A stretch of DNA of 64,000 nt from Verrucomicrobiota bacterium. Its GTDB lineage: Bacteria > Verrucomicrobiota > Verrucomicrobiia > Chthoniobacterales > UBA6821. A program made the translations under genes and the position numbers. The stretch is taken from the NCBI GenBank assembly GCA_021413925.1, contig JAIOPL010000016.1, positions 21,499-85,498 on the forward strand, in the 5' to 3' direction. Below the pieces are notes generated by a model that did no database searches, was not told where the DNA came from, and saw only the letters and a program-made list of their open reading frames with translations. Of this stretch, positions 1 through 8,739 are shown in pieces. Numbering within the stretch: the stretch's first letter is position 1; every line of letters begins with the position of its first letter.

Positions 1-2045
1 GATTCGAGATCCACGAGACCGGTGGCCGATTTGTCGGCGAAAGTGACCTTCGCCCGGGCGGCTTCGGGATAATGGTTCAGGGCAAAGAGAATCCGATCCT
101 CCGGTCCCTCGTGCAGGACGGCGCTGAAGAGGTTGCGCGGTTGTTTGTAAACGCAGTGGCCGCCCTCGGACTTCATGTCCTTGCCGCTGTTCCAATCGAC
201 CCAGGTGACCGTGCCTTCGGGTTCCACGCGGACTTTGGGCGCCGGCGTTTCCTTGTCGAGCAGGGCGGAGAGCCAGGCGATCGACTCCAGCGAATCCTCC
301 TCCGGTTGACCGGATCCGAGGCCTACCGGCATCCACCAGATGCTTCCCTTGCCTTTTGCAAGCGGTTCGCCGGACTTCGCGGGAGCGCCGCCGAGAAAGG
401 TGATGACGGCGCCGGAATCGTTGCGACCGGGCCATGTTCCCGAGACGACGAGTTTACCGCCGTCGTGAACATATTGTTCCAAGGCCTGTGCCGTGACGCT
501 GTGGATGACGGGTGAGCCGGGCAGGATGACCAGAGGTGCCGCTCCGAGCTTCGCCACGGAGTGCACGGGATCGATCACCGAGGCCTGACGGCCGGTATGC
601 TCGACGACTCGGAAAAGACCCTCGTATTCACGCGAAGCCTGGCCGCACTTGGCACCGTCCACCCTGGGTTCGCCGACATAGAGGGCGTTGTCGTTGCAGG
701 GCGATGGATCGCCGATGTAGGAATGCTGGTGGCTGGTGAGGTCATAGATGACCGCGAGATCGGTGGCGGGAACGAGGTCGTCCCAGCCTTTGATCGTCTC
801 GCAGGCGAGCTTTTTGACCGACCGGAGCACGGCCAGACTCGGACGTGCGTGGCCATGGGAACTGACCGGGGAGTCGCCCCAGCAGTCGCGGTCATGAAAC
901 ATGAACCAGGAAAGCGCCTTGCAGCCTTGCGCCAGCGCGCAGAGGGCCATGAAGCGCATGTGGTCGTACGAGACGCGGGATTTCAGCGCGCGCTCCCAAG
1001 TGCCGCTCATGAACTCGGCCGACCAGGTGTAACGCAGCGTCGCGTTCATGAGCTTGAGCACGCGGGCCATCGACTGATAGCCCGAGTAGCTCATGAAGGT
1101 GCCGCGGTAGAAATCGTAGCCCGCGATACCGAGCGGGCCGGTGGCTTTCTCGAACTCGGTCATGCGAGTCGGCACGCCCTCGGGACGGTGCGGGTTGAAG
1201 TTCGTCATGAAGGTCACCTCCTTCACGCCGTTCGCCTCGTGCATCTCGCGCAGGGCGGCGATGTATTTCGACATGGCCCAGGTCTTGAACTCGCACCAGT
1301 CGGCATACCATGCAAAGTCGTCGCCCACCTCGTCAGGGACCTGCCGCGGAGGCTGCACATCCTCGATGGAGGGGTATTTTTGCGGATAAGGGAGAGCGGC
1401 GGCGTTGCCGTATTTATCAGTGAGGAACCGGTGGTAGAACCCGCCGCGACCGACGTTCACGGGGTTGTAGTCGCTGGTGAGCATGCCGTCCTGGACGATG
1501 TAGCTCACCTCGTTGTCGAGGTTCACCATCGTGATGAAGCCGCCGTTGGATTTGAGGCGGGGCTTGATGATCTTGTCCACCTCGTTGATCCACTTCCGGC
1601 ACCAGGCGAGATACTCGGGATGCAGATAGGAGGGCTGGGAACCCTCCCGTTTGCCGATCCAGTAGCCCTGCGTCGTGCGATTCTGGTAATCCCAGACCAT
1701 GATCGAGGGATCGCCCATGATGAGCCATTCGGGATAGGCGCCATGGATCATTTCATTGCAACAAAACGGGCCGCAACGGAAGTTGAGTTCCAGTCCCATC
1801 TCGTGCACCAGATCGAGGAAATGGTAGAGGTTGAGATTCGGATTCGTCCGGCCCTCGAAATCGAGCTCGCCCGCCGGATGCTCGGCGCTTGGTGGCCCTA
1901 CCAGATGCGTGGCCCACTGAACATAGGTGGTGACATTTTTGAGACCGGCGTCCTTGAATTTCTGAAGGATCGGCTTCCAGTAGCGTTTCTCTAGGCGGAA
2001 GTATTGGATCTCGCCGCCGAAGATGTTTTTTGATTGGTGTTTCAT
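1..2045 (-). CDS. GH35-like beta-galactosidase-family glycoside hydrolase (3' end outside window)
   Basis: Open reading frame read directly from the minus strand; it starts at ATG 2045 (MKHQSKNIFGGEIQYFR) and runs off the left edge, so about 681 residues are visible and the C-terminus is missing. The N-terminal GGEIQYFRL stretch, the TIM-barrel segment FRCGPFCCNE and the motif VNLDNEVSY (Glu near residue 179, expected acid/base) resemble GH35 enzymes. SAEFMSGTW (Glu near residue 344) fits the GH35 nucleophile strand. Later residues look like a glutamine-amidotransferase-like beta-galactosidase domain (LGAAPLVILPGS). No signal peptide is apparent, so a cytoplasmic enzyme is likely. It lies 28 bp downstream of the GH52 gene on the same strand, so the two are probably cotranscribed. 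The substrate is unknown; GH42-type or other clan A activity is possible. Confidence 0.72.
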   Translation of the reverse strand, partial: MKHQSKNIFGGEIQYFRLEKRYWKPILQKFKDAGLKNVTTYVQWATHLVGPPSAEHPAGELDFEGRTNPNLNLYHFLDLVHEMGLELNFRCGPFCCNEMIHGAYPEWLIMGDPSIMVWDYQNRTTQGYWIGKREGSQPSYLHPEYLAWCRKWINEVDKIIKPRLKSNGGFITMVNLDNEVSYIVQDGMLTSDYNPVNVGRGGFYHRFLTDKYGNAAALPYPQKYPSIEDVQPPRQVPDEVGDDFAWYADWCEFKTWAMSKYIAALREMHEANGVKEVTFMTNFNPHRPEGVPTRMTEFEKATGPLGIAGYDFYRGTFMSYSGYQSMARVLKLMNATLRYTWSAEFMSGTWERALKSRVSYDHMRFMALCALAQGCKALSWFMFHDRDCWGDSPVSSHGHARPSLAVLRSVKKLACETIKGWDDLVPATDLAVIYDLTSHQHSYIGDPSPCNDNALYVGEPRVDGAKCGQASREYEGLFRVVEHTGRQASVIDPVHSVAKLGAAPLVILPGSPVIHSVTAQALEQYVHDGGKLVVSGTWPGRNDSGAVITFLGGAPAKSGEPLAKGKGSIWWMPVGLGSGQPEEDSLESIAWLSALLDKETPAPKVRVEPEGTVTWVDWNSGKDMKSEGGHCVYKQPRNLFSAVLHEGPEDRILFALNHYPEAARAKVTFADKSATGLVDLE

Positions 2046-2073
2046 TGTTGAAATGGGTTTCTTAAAAGAGGCT

Positions 2074-4176
2074 TCAGGCGCGCTGTTTTTCCTTGAGCCA
2101 GAGGATAGAGGTGACGCCGCGCGGGTAGTATTTGCTCCCTTTGGCCTCGCCGCTCACGATCTGGTCGCTCCATGCCCAATAGTTATTTTTCTCGTCGAGC
2201 AGCCAAGCGGCGTGGGCTTGGTCCGCAACGACGCCGGCCTTGCCGGGCTTTTCCCCGAGGATTTCGGAGGCGATGAACTGGCAGAGGTAGACTTTGCTGA
2301 GCCAGGAATTGTTGCTGGTCGAGCTGATCTTCCAACCTCCGTCCGGAAAGAGACAAATCCCCTGCTTGAGCACGCCACGCAGGTGGCGGCGGAGTGAGGC
2401 GATGAGGGGGCCGAATTCGCCATCGGGCGAGAGCGCTTTTTTCAGGCCGAGGGCGTGCGGGATCACAAGACCCTCGATGGCCGGAATGATGCGGCTCTCC
2501 ACATTCTCGTGAAGGATAGCGGGCAGGAGTCCGTTTTTGTCGGCGGTGGCGCTGATGGTCGCCGCCGCGCGGCGGGCCTGATCAAGGGCTGTGGCCGCGC
2601 GTTTCTTGTCGCCGATGGCTGAAAATAGATCGGCCAGGCCGACATAGCTGCCCCAGCATTTCACGGCAAGGTAGAGGTTGTTGCGGGCCTGACCGAGCGA
2701 GACATCGAGGCTGTCGTAAGTCGTGATCTCGCTGCCGCCGGCGCAGCGCGAGCTGTCGAGCGACATCACGCCGTCGCGCTGCGCGGGATCGGGATGGTCG
2801 CGGTTGAGCAGGCTGGTGAGGATTTTTTGGAATGTGGGGAGGTTCTTTTTGCGCCAGGCCGTGTCGCCGGATTGCTTCACATAGACGAGGGCGCAGACGA
2901 GCCAGTTCACCAACTCCTCGTGCGACATGTGGGAGAAGCAGCCGTGGAGCCCGCTCTTTTCATAGACCGAGCGCTGCGGTGGCGAGAAATGGTTGGTGAT
3001 GCCCATGTCGTGCGTGAAGGTGATACCGCCCGGATACTCGGTCGCATCGCCGGGAAAACGCACGGTGTCGGTGTAGGAATAACGCCGGAGGAACCAGTCG
3101 AGTTCGTTGCGCACGGTCCAGGGATTCATCTCCATCTCGAAGAAGAGCTGGTCGATCGTGAGGTCGAGCGTGTTGAGCATCCGGTATTCCCCCTCGTTCA
3201 CCGCCCAGAGCGGCTTGCCTTCGAATTCCAGAAACTGCGTGCTGCCGTAGTAGCTGTGCACGGCCTGCGCGAGCATGAAGGAACGGGCTTCGCCGAGTTT
3301 GGCCTTGGCGAGTTTTTTGTCGAACGCATCGCCCCGTTTTTTCAACGCACCGAAGTTCTCCAACGCATAGGCGGCGACGGCCTCGATATCGGAAAAATAG
3401 CGCGTGTAGTGGTAGCGTGTGTTCAGACCCGTGGTGGCCTGCCCCGCACGGTGGAAGCAAACCGCAAAGCGGAAGGTCTGCTTCTTTCCTGCCTTGGCCC
3501 TGCACACCAAAAGGCCCACGCCGCCGATGCCGAAGGAATGATTGAAGGGATCGCTCTCCCCGAGAATGTCCTCGACGCTGAATCCCAGCGCGGAGTGGAC
3601 ACCCGGCGAGTCGCTGGCGATGGCCAGGGTATCCCCGCAGGCGATGCCGGTGATTTTTTCCAACCCCTCGACGAGCCGCATTCCGCGCACCGGGTCGTTG
3701 CCCTGAAAGCCGAAGATCGCCAAGCGGTCTTTCTTCGAGCGCGTGTTGTCCACCGTCAGCTCCACGGTCAAGGCGGGCACATAGGCAAGTCGAAGATCCT
3801 TGTCGGAAACCTTTCCGGGCTCGGGTGCAGCCATCGCCGGGGTATGGATGGCGAAGGTCAGATCCCCCGCCGTCCAGGTGTCGGAACCGGCGGAGAATTC
3901 GCGCCGGATCGCCTTGTCGGGCCATGAGCGCGGAACCACGCGCTTTTGGACCGCCCCGGCCTCCACATCGAAGCGGGCGCTGTCATCCGCCGTCTCCTGA
4001 AAGAACGGCAGGCAGGTGATGCTCTCCCCGTCCGCGAGGCCGATGAAGACATTCTGGTCGGCCGGCTTGCCGAGTTCCAGACCGAGGCCGCCCTTTGCTC
4101 CTTTGGCGCCGAGGGTAAAACTGGCGAACGCTCCGATGGGTGAATGCTGGGTGTTGAAGTGGATGTTTTGTTTCAT
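2074..4176 (-). CDS. GH52 beta-xylosidase
   Basis: 700 residues, close to the ~705 of characterised Geobacillus GH52 beta-xylosidases, which it resembles along its whole length by recall of that family (start QHSPIGAFASFTLG, end GSKYYPRGVTSILWL). Known catalytic residues of the Geobacillus enzyme are Glu335 and Asp495. The equivalents here are Glu328 in AVNEGEYRM and Asp488 in TTYDSLDVSLG, and both keep the same offset of seven. The enzyme releases xylose from the non-reducing ends of xylo-oligosaccharides. There is no signal peptide, so it acts on imported oligomers. It is upstream of the GH35-like gene in a probable two-gene operon, and upstream on the same strand lies the uronate operon, which fits glucuronoxylan use. 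Confidence 0.93.
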   Translation of the reverse strand: MKQNIHFNTQHSPIGAFASFTLGAKGAKGGLGLELGKPADQNVFIGLADGESITCLPFFQETADDSARFDVEAGAVQKRVVPRSWPDKAIRREFSAGSDTWTAGDLTFAIHTPAMAAPEPGKVSDKDLRLAYVPALTVELTVDNTRSKKDRLAIFGFQGNDPVRGMRLVEGLEKITGIACGDTLAIASDSPGVHSALGFSVEDILGESDPFNHSFGIGGVGLLVCRAKAGKKQTFRFAVCFHRAGQATTGLNTRYHYTRYFSDIEAVAAYALENFGALKKRGDAFDKKLAKAKLGEARSFMLAQAVHSYYGSTQFLEFEGKPLWAVNEGEYRMLNTLDLTIDQLFFEMEMNPWTVRNELDWFLRRYSYTDTVRFPGDATEYPGGITFTHDMGITNHFSPPQRSVYEKSGLHGCFSHMSHEELVNWLVCALVYVKQSGDTAWRKKNLPTFQKILTSLLNRDHPDPAQRDGVMSLDSSRCAGGSEITTYDSLDVSLGQARNNLYLAVKCWGSYVGLADLFSAIGDKKRAATALDQARRAAATISATADKNGLLPAILHENVESRIIPAIEGLVIPHALGLKKALSPDGEFGPLIASLRRHLRGVLKQGICLFPDGGWKISSTSNNSWLSKVYLCQFIASEILGEKPGKAGVVADQAHAAWLLDEKNNYWAWSDQIVSGEAKGSKYYPRGVTSILWLKEKQRA

Positions 4177-4598
4177 TTGATGATGCTGGATTTTTGAAAA
4201 ATAGGAGTGCTGCTTTCAGTTTATGGGCGCGGCTGACAAAATGGTTCAGTCGGCTCAACCGGCCAGCCGGGGACTTGGAATGTCGATCCCGAGCGGGTTG
4301 GGGAAAAATTCACAACGCAGGTGCGTCGGTGATGTCATGGATTCTAAGCAAAATTGATTCTAGGGAAGGCCTGCCCCTTCGACCTCGAAGGAAGAATGCA
4401 AAAAAGTATGAATTATGAAATATGAGTCACAGGTCAAGACATAGGGAACACATGGCGTGAGTGTTTGGTGATGGTGGTGATGTTTTAGTTGTTGGTCAAT
4501 GGCAGGAAGGTTTGGAGCGCAGGCAACGGAGAGGAATGGGCGAATGCCCTTGCCTCCATCCAGCCGTAGCCAGCCTCGCCATGTTGGATTGGGAGCGC
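4177..4598. promoter_or_regulatory. Intergenic region between uxaC 3' end and GH52 5' end
   Basis: About 420 bp without a credible gene, presumably holding the promoter of the minus-strand glycosidase genes. Visible structure: a direct repeat of ATTCTA at 4341-4346 and 4357-4362, 16 bp apart and so spaced like AraC-family half sites, and a perfect 7-bp dyad CCTTCGA/TCGAAGG at 4376-4391. No terminator with a T-run was seen for uxaC. The regulatory role is inference. Confidence 0.35.
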
Positions 4599-6026
4599 TT
4601 ATGGGTTCTCGTAGAACCCGAAGTAGCGCCGGGCGTTGCGGTAGCTGATGTCCTCCACCATACTTCCGACCAACGCAATGTCGTCGGGCAGAAGACCGCG
4701 CTCGATGTCATCGCCGAGGATGTTGCAGAGCAGGCGGCGGAAGTATTCGTGCCGGGTGTAGGAGAGGAAGGAACGGCTGTCGGTGAGCATGCCGACAAAC
4801 TGGCTGAGAAGGCCGAGCTGCGAGAGGCTCTCGATCTGCCGCCTCATGCCGTCGATTTGATCGAGGAACCACCAACCGCTGCCGAACTGGATCTTGCCGG
4901 CCGTGATGCCGTCCTGGAAATTCCCGAGCATCGTCGCGATGAGTTCGTTGTCGCGCGGATTGAGGTTGTAGATGATCGTCTTCGGCAGGCTCCCGGCGAG
5001 GTCGAGCCGATCGAGGTGTTTGGCCAATGTCGCCGCAACGGGCATATCGCCGATGGAGTCGAATCCGCAATCGGGACCGAGCAGTTTCTTCATCCGGCTG
5101 TTGTTGTTCCGGATTGCCCCGTAGTGGATCTGCATGGTCCACCCCTTCGCCGCATCCATCACGGCCAGTTCGTGGAGCATGTATGATTTGTAGCGGAGTG
5201 CCTCATCGGGTGTGACGGCGCCTCCCGCCCGCGCCTTGGCAAAGATCGAGGCCGCCTCGCTCTCCGTGCAATCCTCGGCCCAGATGGTGTCCACTCCCCG
5301 GTCGGAGAGACGGCAACCGCGCGAGGCGAAGAAGTCGTGACGGTTCTGTAGGGCCTGCATGAAATCGGATAGCGTGCTGATGGCGACCCCCGAGGCCTTC
5401 TCGAGAAGCTCAAGCCATGTGGTGAAAGCGGCGGGTTGGTCGACGAGGAGGGCCTTGTCGGGACGCCATGTAGGACGCACTTGGGTGTCGAAGGAGGCAT
5501 CGGCGGCGATCGCGGCATGGTGTTCCAATGAATCCACCGGATCGTCCGTCGTGCAGACGACCTCGACCTTGGATTTCCTCATCAACCCACGGCAGGAAAA
5601 ACCGGGCTGGGCCAGAAGCTCGTTGCACTGGTCGTAGATGCCGCGCGCGGTTTCGGGATTGAGCAGGCGGTCGCTGATTCCGAAATAACGCGCAAGTTCG
5701 ATGTGGGACCAGTGGTAGAGGGGATTGCGCAGCAGCTTGGGCATCGTTGCGGCGTATTGCCCGAACTTTTCCCAAGGAGGTGCATCGCCCGTGCAGTAGC
5801 GTTCGTTGACACCGGCGGTTCGCATCGCCCGCCATTTGTAATGGTCACCCCCGAGCCAAAGAGTGGCGATGTTCTCCCAGCGGATGTCATCAGCGATTTC
5901 CTTCGGCGGCAGATGGCAGTGGTAGTCGATGATCGGGAGGTCGGCCGCGTGTCGATGGTAGAGTTCGCGGGCAGTCGGTGTGTCCAGAAGGAAGTCCTCG
6001 TGGATGAAGGGGCGGTTGTTACTCAT
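4599..6026 (-). CDS. uxaC: Glucuronate/galacturonate isomerase UxaC
   Basis: 475 residues, the usual UxaC length (E. coli about 470). The N-terminus IHEDFLLDTPTARELYH and the metal-site segment IDYHCHLPPKEIADD are characteristic of uronate isomerases in the amidohydrolase superfamily. The enzyme converts D-glucuronate to D-fructuronate and D-galacturonate to D-tagaturonate in the cytoplasm. It is the last gene of the minus-strand uronate cluster, 48 bp downstream of gntK, a gap that holds a short tandem ATCAGAA repeat. In the pathway it supplies the substrates of UxaE and the SDR UxuB encoded upstream. The ATG start at 6026 matches the family's N-terminus. Confidence 0.95.
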   Translation of the reverse strand: MSNNRPFIHEDFLLDTPTARELYHRHAADLPIIDYHCHLPPKEIADDIRWENIATLWLGGDHYKWRAMRTAGVNERYCTGDAPPWEKFGQYAATMPKLLRNPLYHWSHIELARYFGISDRLLNPETARGIYDQCNELLAQPGFSCRGLMRKSKVEVVCTTDDPVDSLEHHAAIAADASFDTQVRPTWRPDKALLVDQPAAFTTWLELLEKASGVAISTLSDFMQALQNRHDFFASRGCRLSDRGVDTIWAEDCTESEAASIFAKARAGGAVTPDEALRYKSYMLHELAVMDAAKGWTMQIHYGAIRNNNSRMKKLLGPDCGFDSIGDMPVAATLAKHLDRLDLAGSLPKTIIYNLNPRDNELIATMLGNFQDGITAGKIQFGSGWWFLDQIDGMRRQIESLSQLGLLSQFVGMLTDSRSFLSYTRHEYFRRLLCNILGDDIERGLLPDDIALVGSMVEDISYRNARRYFGFYENP

Positions 6027-6074
6027 GGATGGTTCCGGTAGAGGGCGGGATGATGCGTCATCAGAAATCAGAAA

Positions 6075-6578
6075 TCAGGAAGACAGGCTCCCGAGACTCT
6101 CCAGCGCCGAGCGGACAACCTCGTCGAGGGGTTGATCGATGGGGACGATCAGGGCCTCCCCTTCATGAGGCTCCTCGAGGGTGGCGAACTGGCTCTCAAG
6201 CAGCGCCGCGGGCATGAAATGACCGGTGCGCGCTTCCAGGCGCGTCCGGATGCACTCCCTGGATCCCTTTAAGTAGATGAAGCGCAGGCCGGGCAGGCCG
6301 GAGGAGAGGCGCTCACGGTAGACACGGCGCAGTGCGGAGCAGGCGAGGAAGGTCGGGCGTGAGGAGTCTGACCGGGAGGCCAGTTCGGCATTGAGCAGGT
6401 CGAGCCAACCCCATCGGTCCTCGTCCTGAAGCGGGATCCCGGCGGCCATTTTCGCGCGGTTGGCCGGAGGGTGGAAGTCATCGGCATCGAGAAAGTCGCC
6501 ACCGCCCGCCTCGGCAAGCATCCGGGCGACGCTGCTCTTCCCGCAGCCGGAGACTCCCATGACGACATGAAGGCTCAT
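6075..6578 (-). CDS. gntK: Gluconokinase (GntK type)
   Basis: About 167 residues starting at ATG 6578 (MSLHVVMGVSGCGKSS), chosen over a longer in-frame extension because the P-loop GVSGCGKSS should lie at the extreme N-terminus as in GntK proteins. Other family marks are DADDFHPPANRAKM and LACSALRRVYRE. The product phosphorylates D-gluconate to 6-phosphogluconate. Its ATG overlaps the larA stop (ATGA), so translation is coupled. The tight link to a LarA-type epimerase and a mannonate-forming SDR suggests that gluconate made inside the cell is its substrate, not only imported gluconate. Confidence 0.92.
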   Translation of the reverse strand: MSLHVVMGVSGCGKSSVARMLAEAGGGDFLDADDFHPPANRAKMAAGIPLQDEDRWGWLDLLNAELASRSDSSRPTFLACSALRRVYRERLSSGLPGLRFIYLKGSRECIRTRLEARTGHFMPAALLESQFATLEEPHEGEALIVPIDQPLDEVVRSALESLGSLSS

Positions 6579-7879
6579 GAGGTGCGGCGTTCGGAGTTCC
6601 CCGGTGAGCCGGAGTCCCCGGAAGCCCATGGTGCGGGATCCTCGAGCTGGAAAAGCATCTCGCCCGCCTTGGGAACAAGCAGGATCCGCTCCTCCTCGCG
6701 GCCGGCGTAATCGTCGGGGTTAATGCCGGCGGGATCGCGGTAGCCCATGTTGATGCGCTCGCAGACCTCGCGGGGGATTCCGGTGGCGAGGGTGACGCGG
6801 GCGCGGCATTTCTCGACGCCGTTCTCGTAGGTGCCGACGCCGCGCACATGGGTGCTGTGGGCGATGGTTCCCCACGGGTAGTCCTTGAAGCGTTCCCACT
6901 GGCCAAGGAAGTAGTCGCGGCAGTGGTAGCCGATCTCCTCGATGAGCTTGCCGTGAACCACGGAGATCTCATGGATGTGCGGCGCGTAGATGATGAGTTC
7001 CCCGCCGTCGGCCAGCACCGGCTCGAGCTTGTACATGCACTTTCCCCCCACCCAGAGCTCGTCATACATCGCCGGGGCGCAGGAGAGGATCGTGTGGAAG
7101 GGGTGCTTCTTGTAGGTGATGTGAAGCCTGCGGGAGAGTTCGGAGGCCTCGTCCCAGGCCTGCTCGGGGGTCCCGGCGAAGAGGCCGGCAAGCCCGCCCT
7201 TGTCGACCACCATGCAGAGGCAACGCTTCGGGACGGGGACCAGGGCGGCCGCACGGTCGACGACCTTGCGCACCGGGGTCCACTTGTGCCCGATGATCAT
7301 GGGGTTGGTGACCACGGCTCCGAGCCAGTGGAAGAAGTTCAGGATCTCCGGCCCGGCCACTCCGGGAAAAAGGTACTTGTTGCCCCCGGAAAAGCCGACG
7401 ACCTCGTGGGGGAAGACGGGGCCAATGATGAGGAGTTCATCGTAGTCGAAGAGGCGCGCGTTGACATCCACGGGAACCTCCATCGAGAAGCGCCCGCCGG
7501 AGAGTTCGCTGATCTCGTCGGGCGTGAGCGTGCCGATGCGGCGGAGGGCGGCGGGGTTGTCCCACTCGTGGTTGAGGAGTCGGACACCGGCATAGCGGGT
7601 GGCCCGTTCCTCCGCAGTGATCCCGAGGCGCTTGCAGATGGCCTCCTCATCCATCGGCGGATGAGTTCCGAGCGCAATCATCACGTCGAGGGCGGCCACC
7701 TCGCCGGCCAACTGACGGTGGAGTTCCCTGAAGACCACCCCGAGCGGGCAGCTGCGGGTGGCGTCGGGCACGATGAGGAGGAGTCGCTTGCCGCGCAGTT
7801 CCTCCGCGGGACAGCCGCGGGCGATGATCTCCGCAACCCGGTCGTCCGTGATGCCGTGATCCGTGATTCCGGTTTCCAT
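6575..7879 (-). CDS. LarA-family nickel-dependent 2-hydroxyacid epimerase, candidate gluconate/mannonate 2-epimerase
   Basis: 434 residues from ATG 7879 (METGITDHG), matching the usual LarA length of about 425. The residues that matter in Lactobacillus LarA are all found with the same spacing: Arg42 in PDATRSCP, His73 in ALGTHPPM, His158 in FPHEVVG, Lys168 in SGGNKYLF (the lysine that tethers the nickel-pincer cofactor) and His184 in NFFHW. The family interconverts alpha-hydroxyacid epimers, and a D-gluconate 2-epimerase (GntE) has been described within it. Placed between a D-mannonate-forming SDR (8-bp gap) and gluconokinase (overlap), it most likely converts D-mannonate to D-gluconate. The cofactor genes larB, larC and larE are not in the window. 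Substrate assignment is inference; lactate or another hydroxyacid is possible. Confidence 0.8.
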   Translation of the reverse strand: METGITDHGITDDRVAEIIARGCPAEELRGKRLLLIVPDATRSCPLGVVFRELHRQLAGEVAALDVMIALGTHPPMDEEAICKRLGITAEERATRYAGVRLLNHEWDNPAALRRIGTLTPDEISELSGGRFSMEVPVDVNARLFDYDELLIIGPVFPHEVVGFSGGNKYLFPGVAGPEILNFFHWLGAVVTNPMIIGHKWTPVRKVVDRAAALVPVPKRCLCMVVDKGGLAGLFAGTPEQAWDEASELSRRLHITYKKHPFHTILSCAPAMYDELWVGGKCMYKLEPVLADGGELIIYAPHIHEISVVHGKLIEEIGYHCRDYFLGQWERFKDYPWGTIAHSTHVRGVGTYENGVEKCRARVTLATGIPREVCERINMGYRDPAGINPDDYAGREEERILLVPKAGEMLFQLEDPAPWASGDSGSPGNSERRTS

Positions 7880-7887
7880 GGGCGTCT

Positions 7888-8733
7888 TCAGATGGTCTGG
7901 GAGAGGAAGCCCCCGTCGACGCGGAGGTCGGTCCCGGTCACGAAGCCGCTTGCCCCGGTGCTGGCCAGAAACACGGCGGCACCGACCAGTTCGGAGGCGT
8001 GACCGAAGCGGGCCATCGGGGTGTGGGAGAGGATGGAGGCAGCCCGGGCGGTGGGGGTGCCATCCTCGTTGAAGAGGAGCTTGCGGTTCTGCTCGGCGGG
8101 GAAAAATCCCGGGGTGATGGAATTCACGCGGACACCGAGGGGGGCCCATTCCCGCGCCAGGAACCGGGTGAGATTGATGACGGCCGCCTTGGCCGCCGAG
8201 TAGGCGACGACGCGGGAGAGCGGAAGATGGGCGGAGACGCTGGCGATGTTGATGATGCTCCCCCTGCCTCTCTCTCCCATGCCGGGGCCGAAGACCTGGC
8301 ACGGCAGGAGGGCGCCGCCCACCAGATTGAGGTCGAAGCTGGCACGCCAGTCATCGGCGGCGATCTTCTCGAAGGGGTGGTCGGGCGTGACGGTCACGGA
8401 GGGATCGTTCCCTCCGGCTGCATTCACCAGAATGGAGGGAGCACCGAGGGCGGAGGTGATCTGCTCCCGCGCTTTGACGAGACTCTCTTCGGAGGAGGCG
8501 TCGGTCGCAACGAAGAGGGCCTTGCCCCCCGCCGCGGTGATCCGATCCACGCACTCACCACCCCGTCCGGCATGGCGTCCCGCCACAGCGACGGTCGCTC
8601 CGGCCGCGGCAAGTCCCTCGGCAAGGGCCCCGCCCAGGACGCCTGTCGCCCCGATGACGACGGCGACCTCCCCCGAAAGATCGAAGAGGCCTTGATCTGA
8701 TTTTCCTGATTGAGGGGATTCCGGCGTTGCCAT
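7888..8733 (-). CDS. uxuB: SDR-family D-mannonate oxidoreductase (fructuronate reductase), UxuB-like
   Basis: 281-residue short-chain dehydrogenase. It has the nucleotide-binding glycine motif GATGVLGGALAEGL near residue 30, the active-site YSAAK, and a NAAGGN segment typical of the SDR-type mannonate oxidoreductases, as in Bacillus YjmF/UxuB. It would reduce D-fructuronate to D-mannonate with NAD(P)H. It is separated by 6 bp from uxaE upstream and 8 bp from the larA-like gene downstream, so it belongs to one operon. An alternative is gluconate 5-dehydrogenase, a related SDR; the NAAGGN motif and the uronate context favour UxuB. Confidence 0.82.
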   Translation of the reverse strand: MATPESPQSGKSDQGLFDLSGEVAVVIGATGVLGGALAEGLAAAGATVAVAGRHAGRGGECVDRITAAGGKALFVATDASSEESLVKAREQITSALGAPSILVNAAGGNDPSVTVTPDHPFEKIAADDWRASFDLNLVGGALLPCQVFGPGMGERGRGSIINIASVSAHLPLSRVVAYSAAKAAVINLTRFLAREWAPLGVRVNSITPGFFPAEQNRKLLFNEDGTPTARAASILSHTPMARFGHASELVGAAVFLASTGASGFVTGTDLRVDGGFLSQTI

Positions 8734-8739
8734 GGTTTT

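Noticed and set aside
561..1994. Plus-strand ORF (477 aa) opposite the GH35-like gene
   Set aside because: The minus strand has clear GH35-type motifs; this is the shadow.
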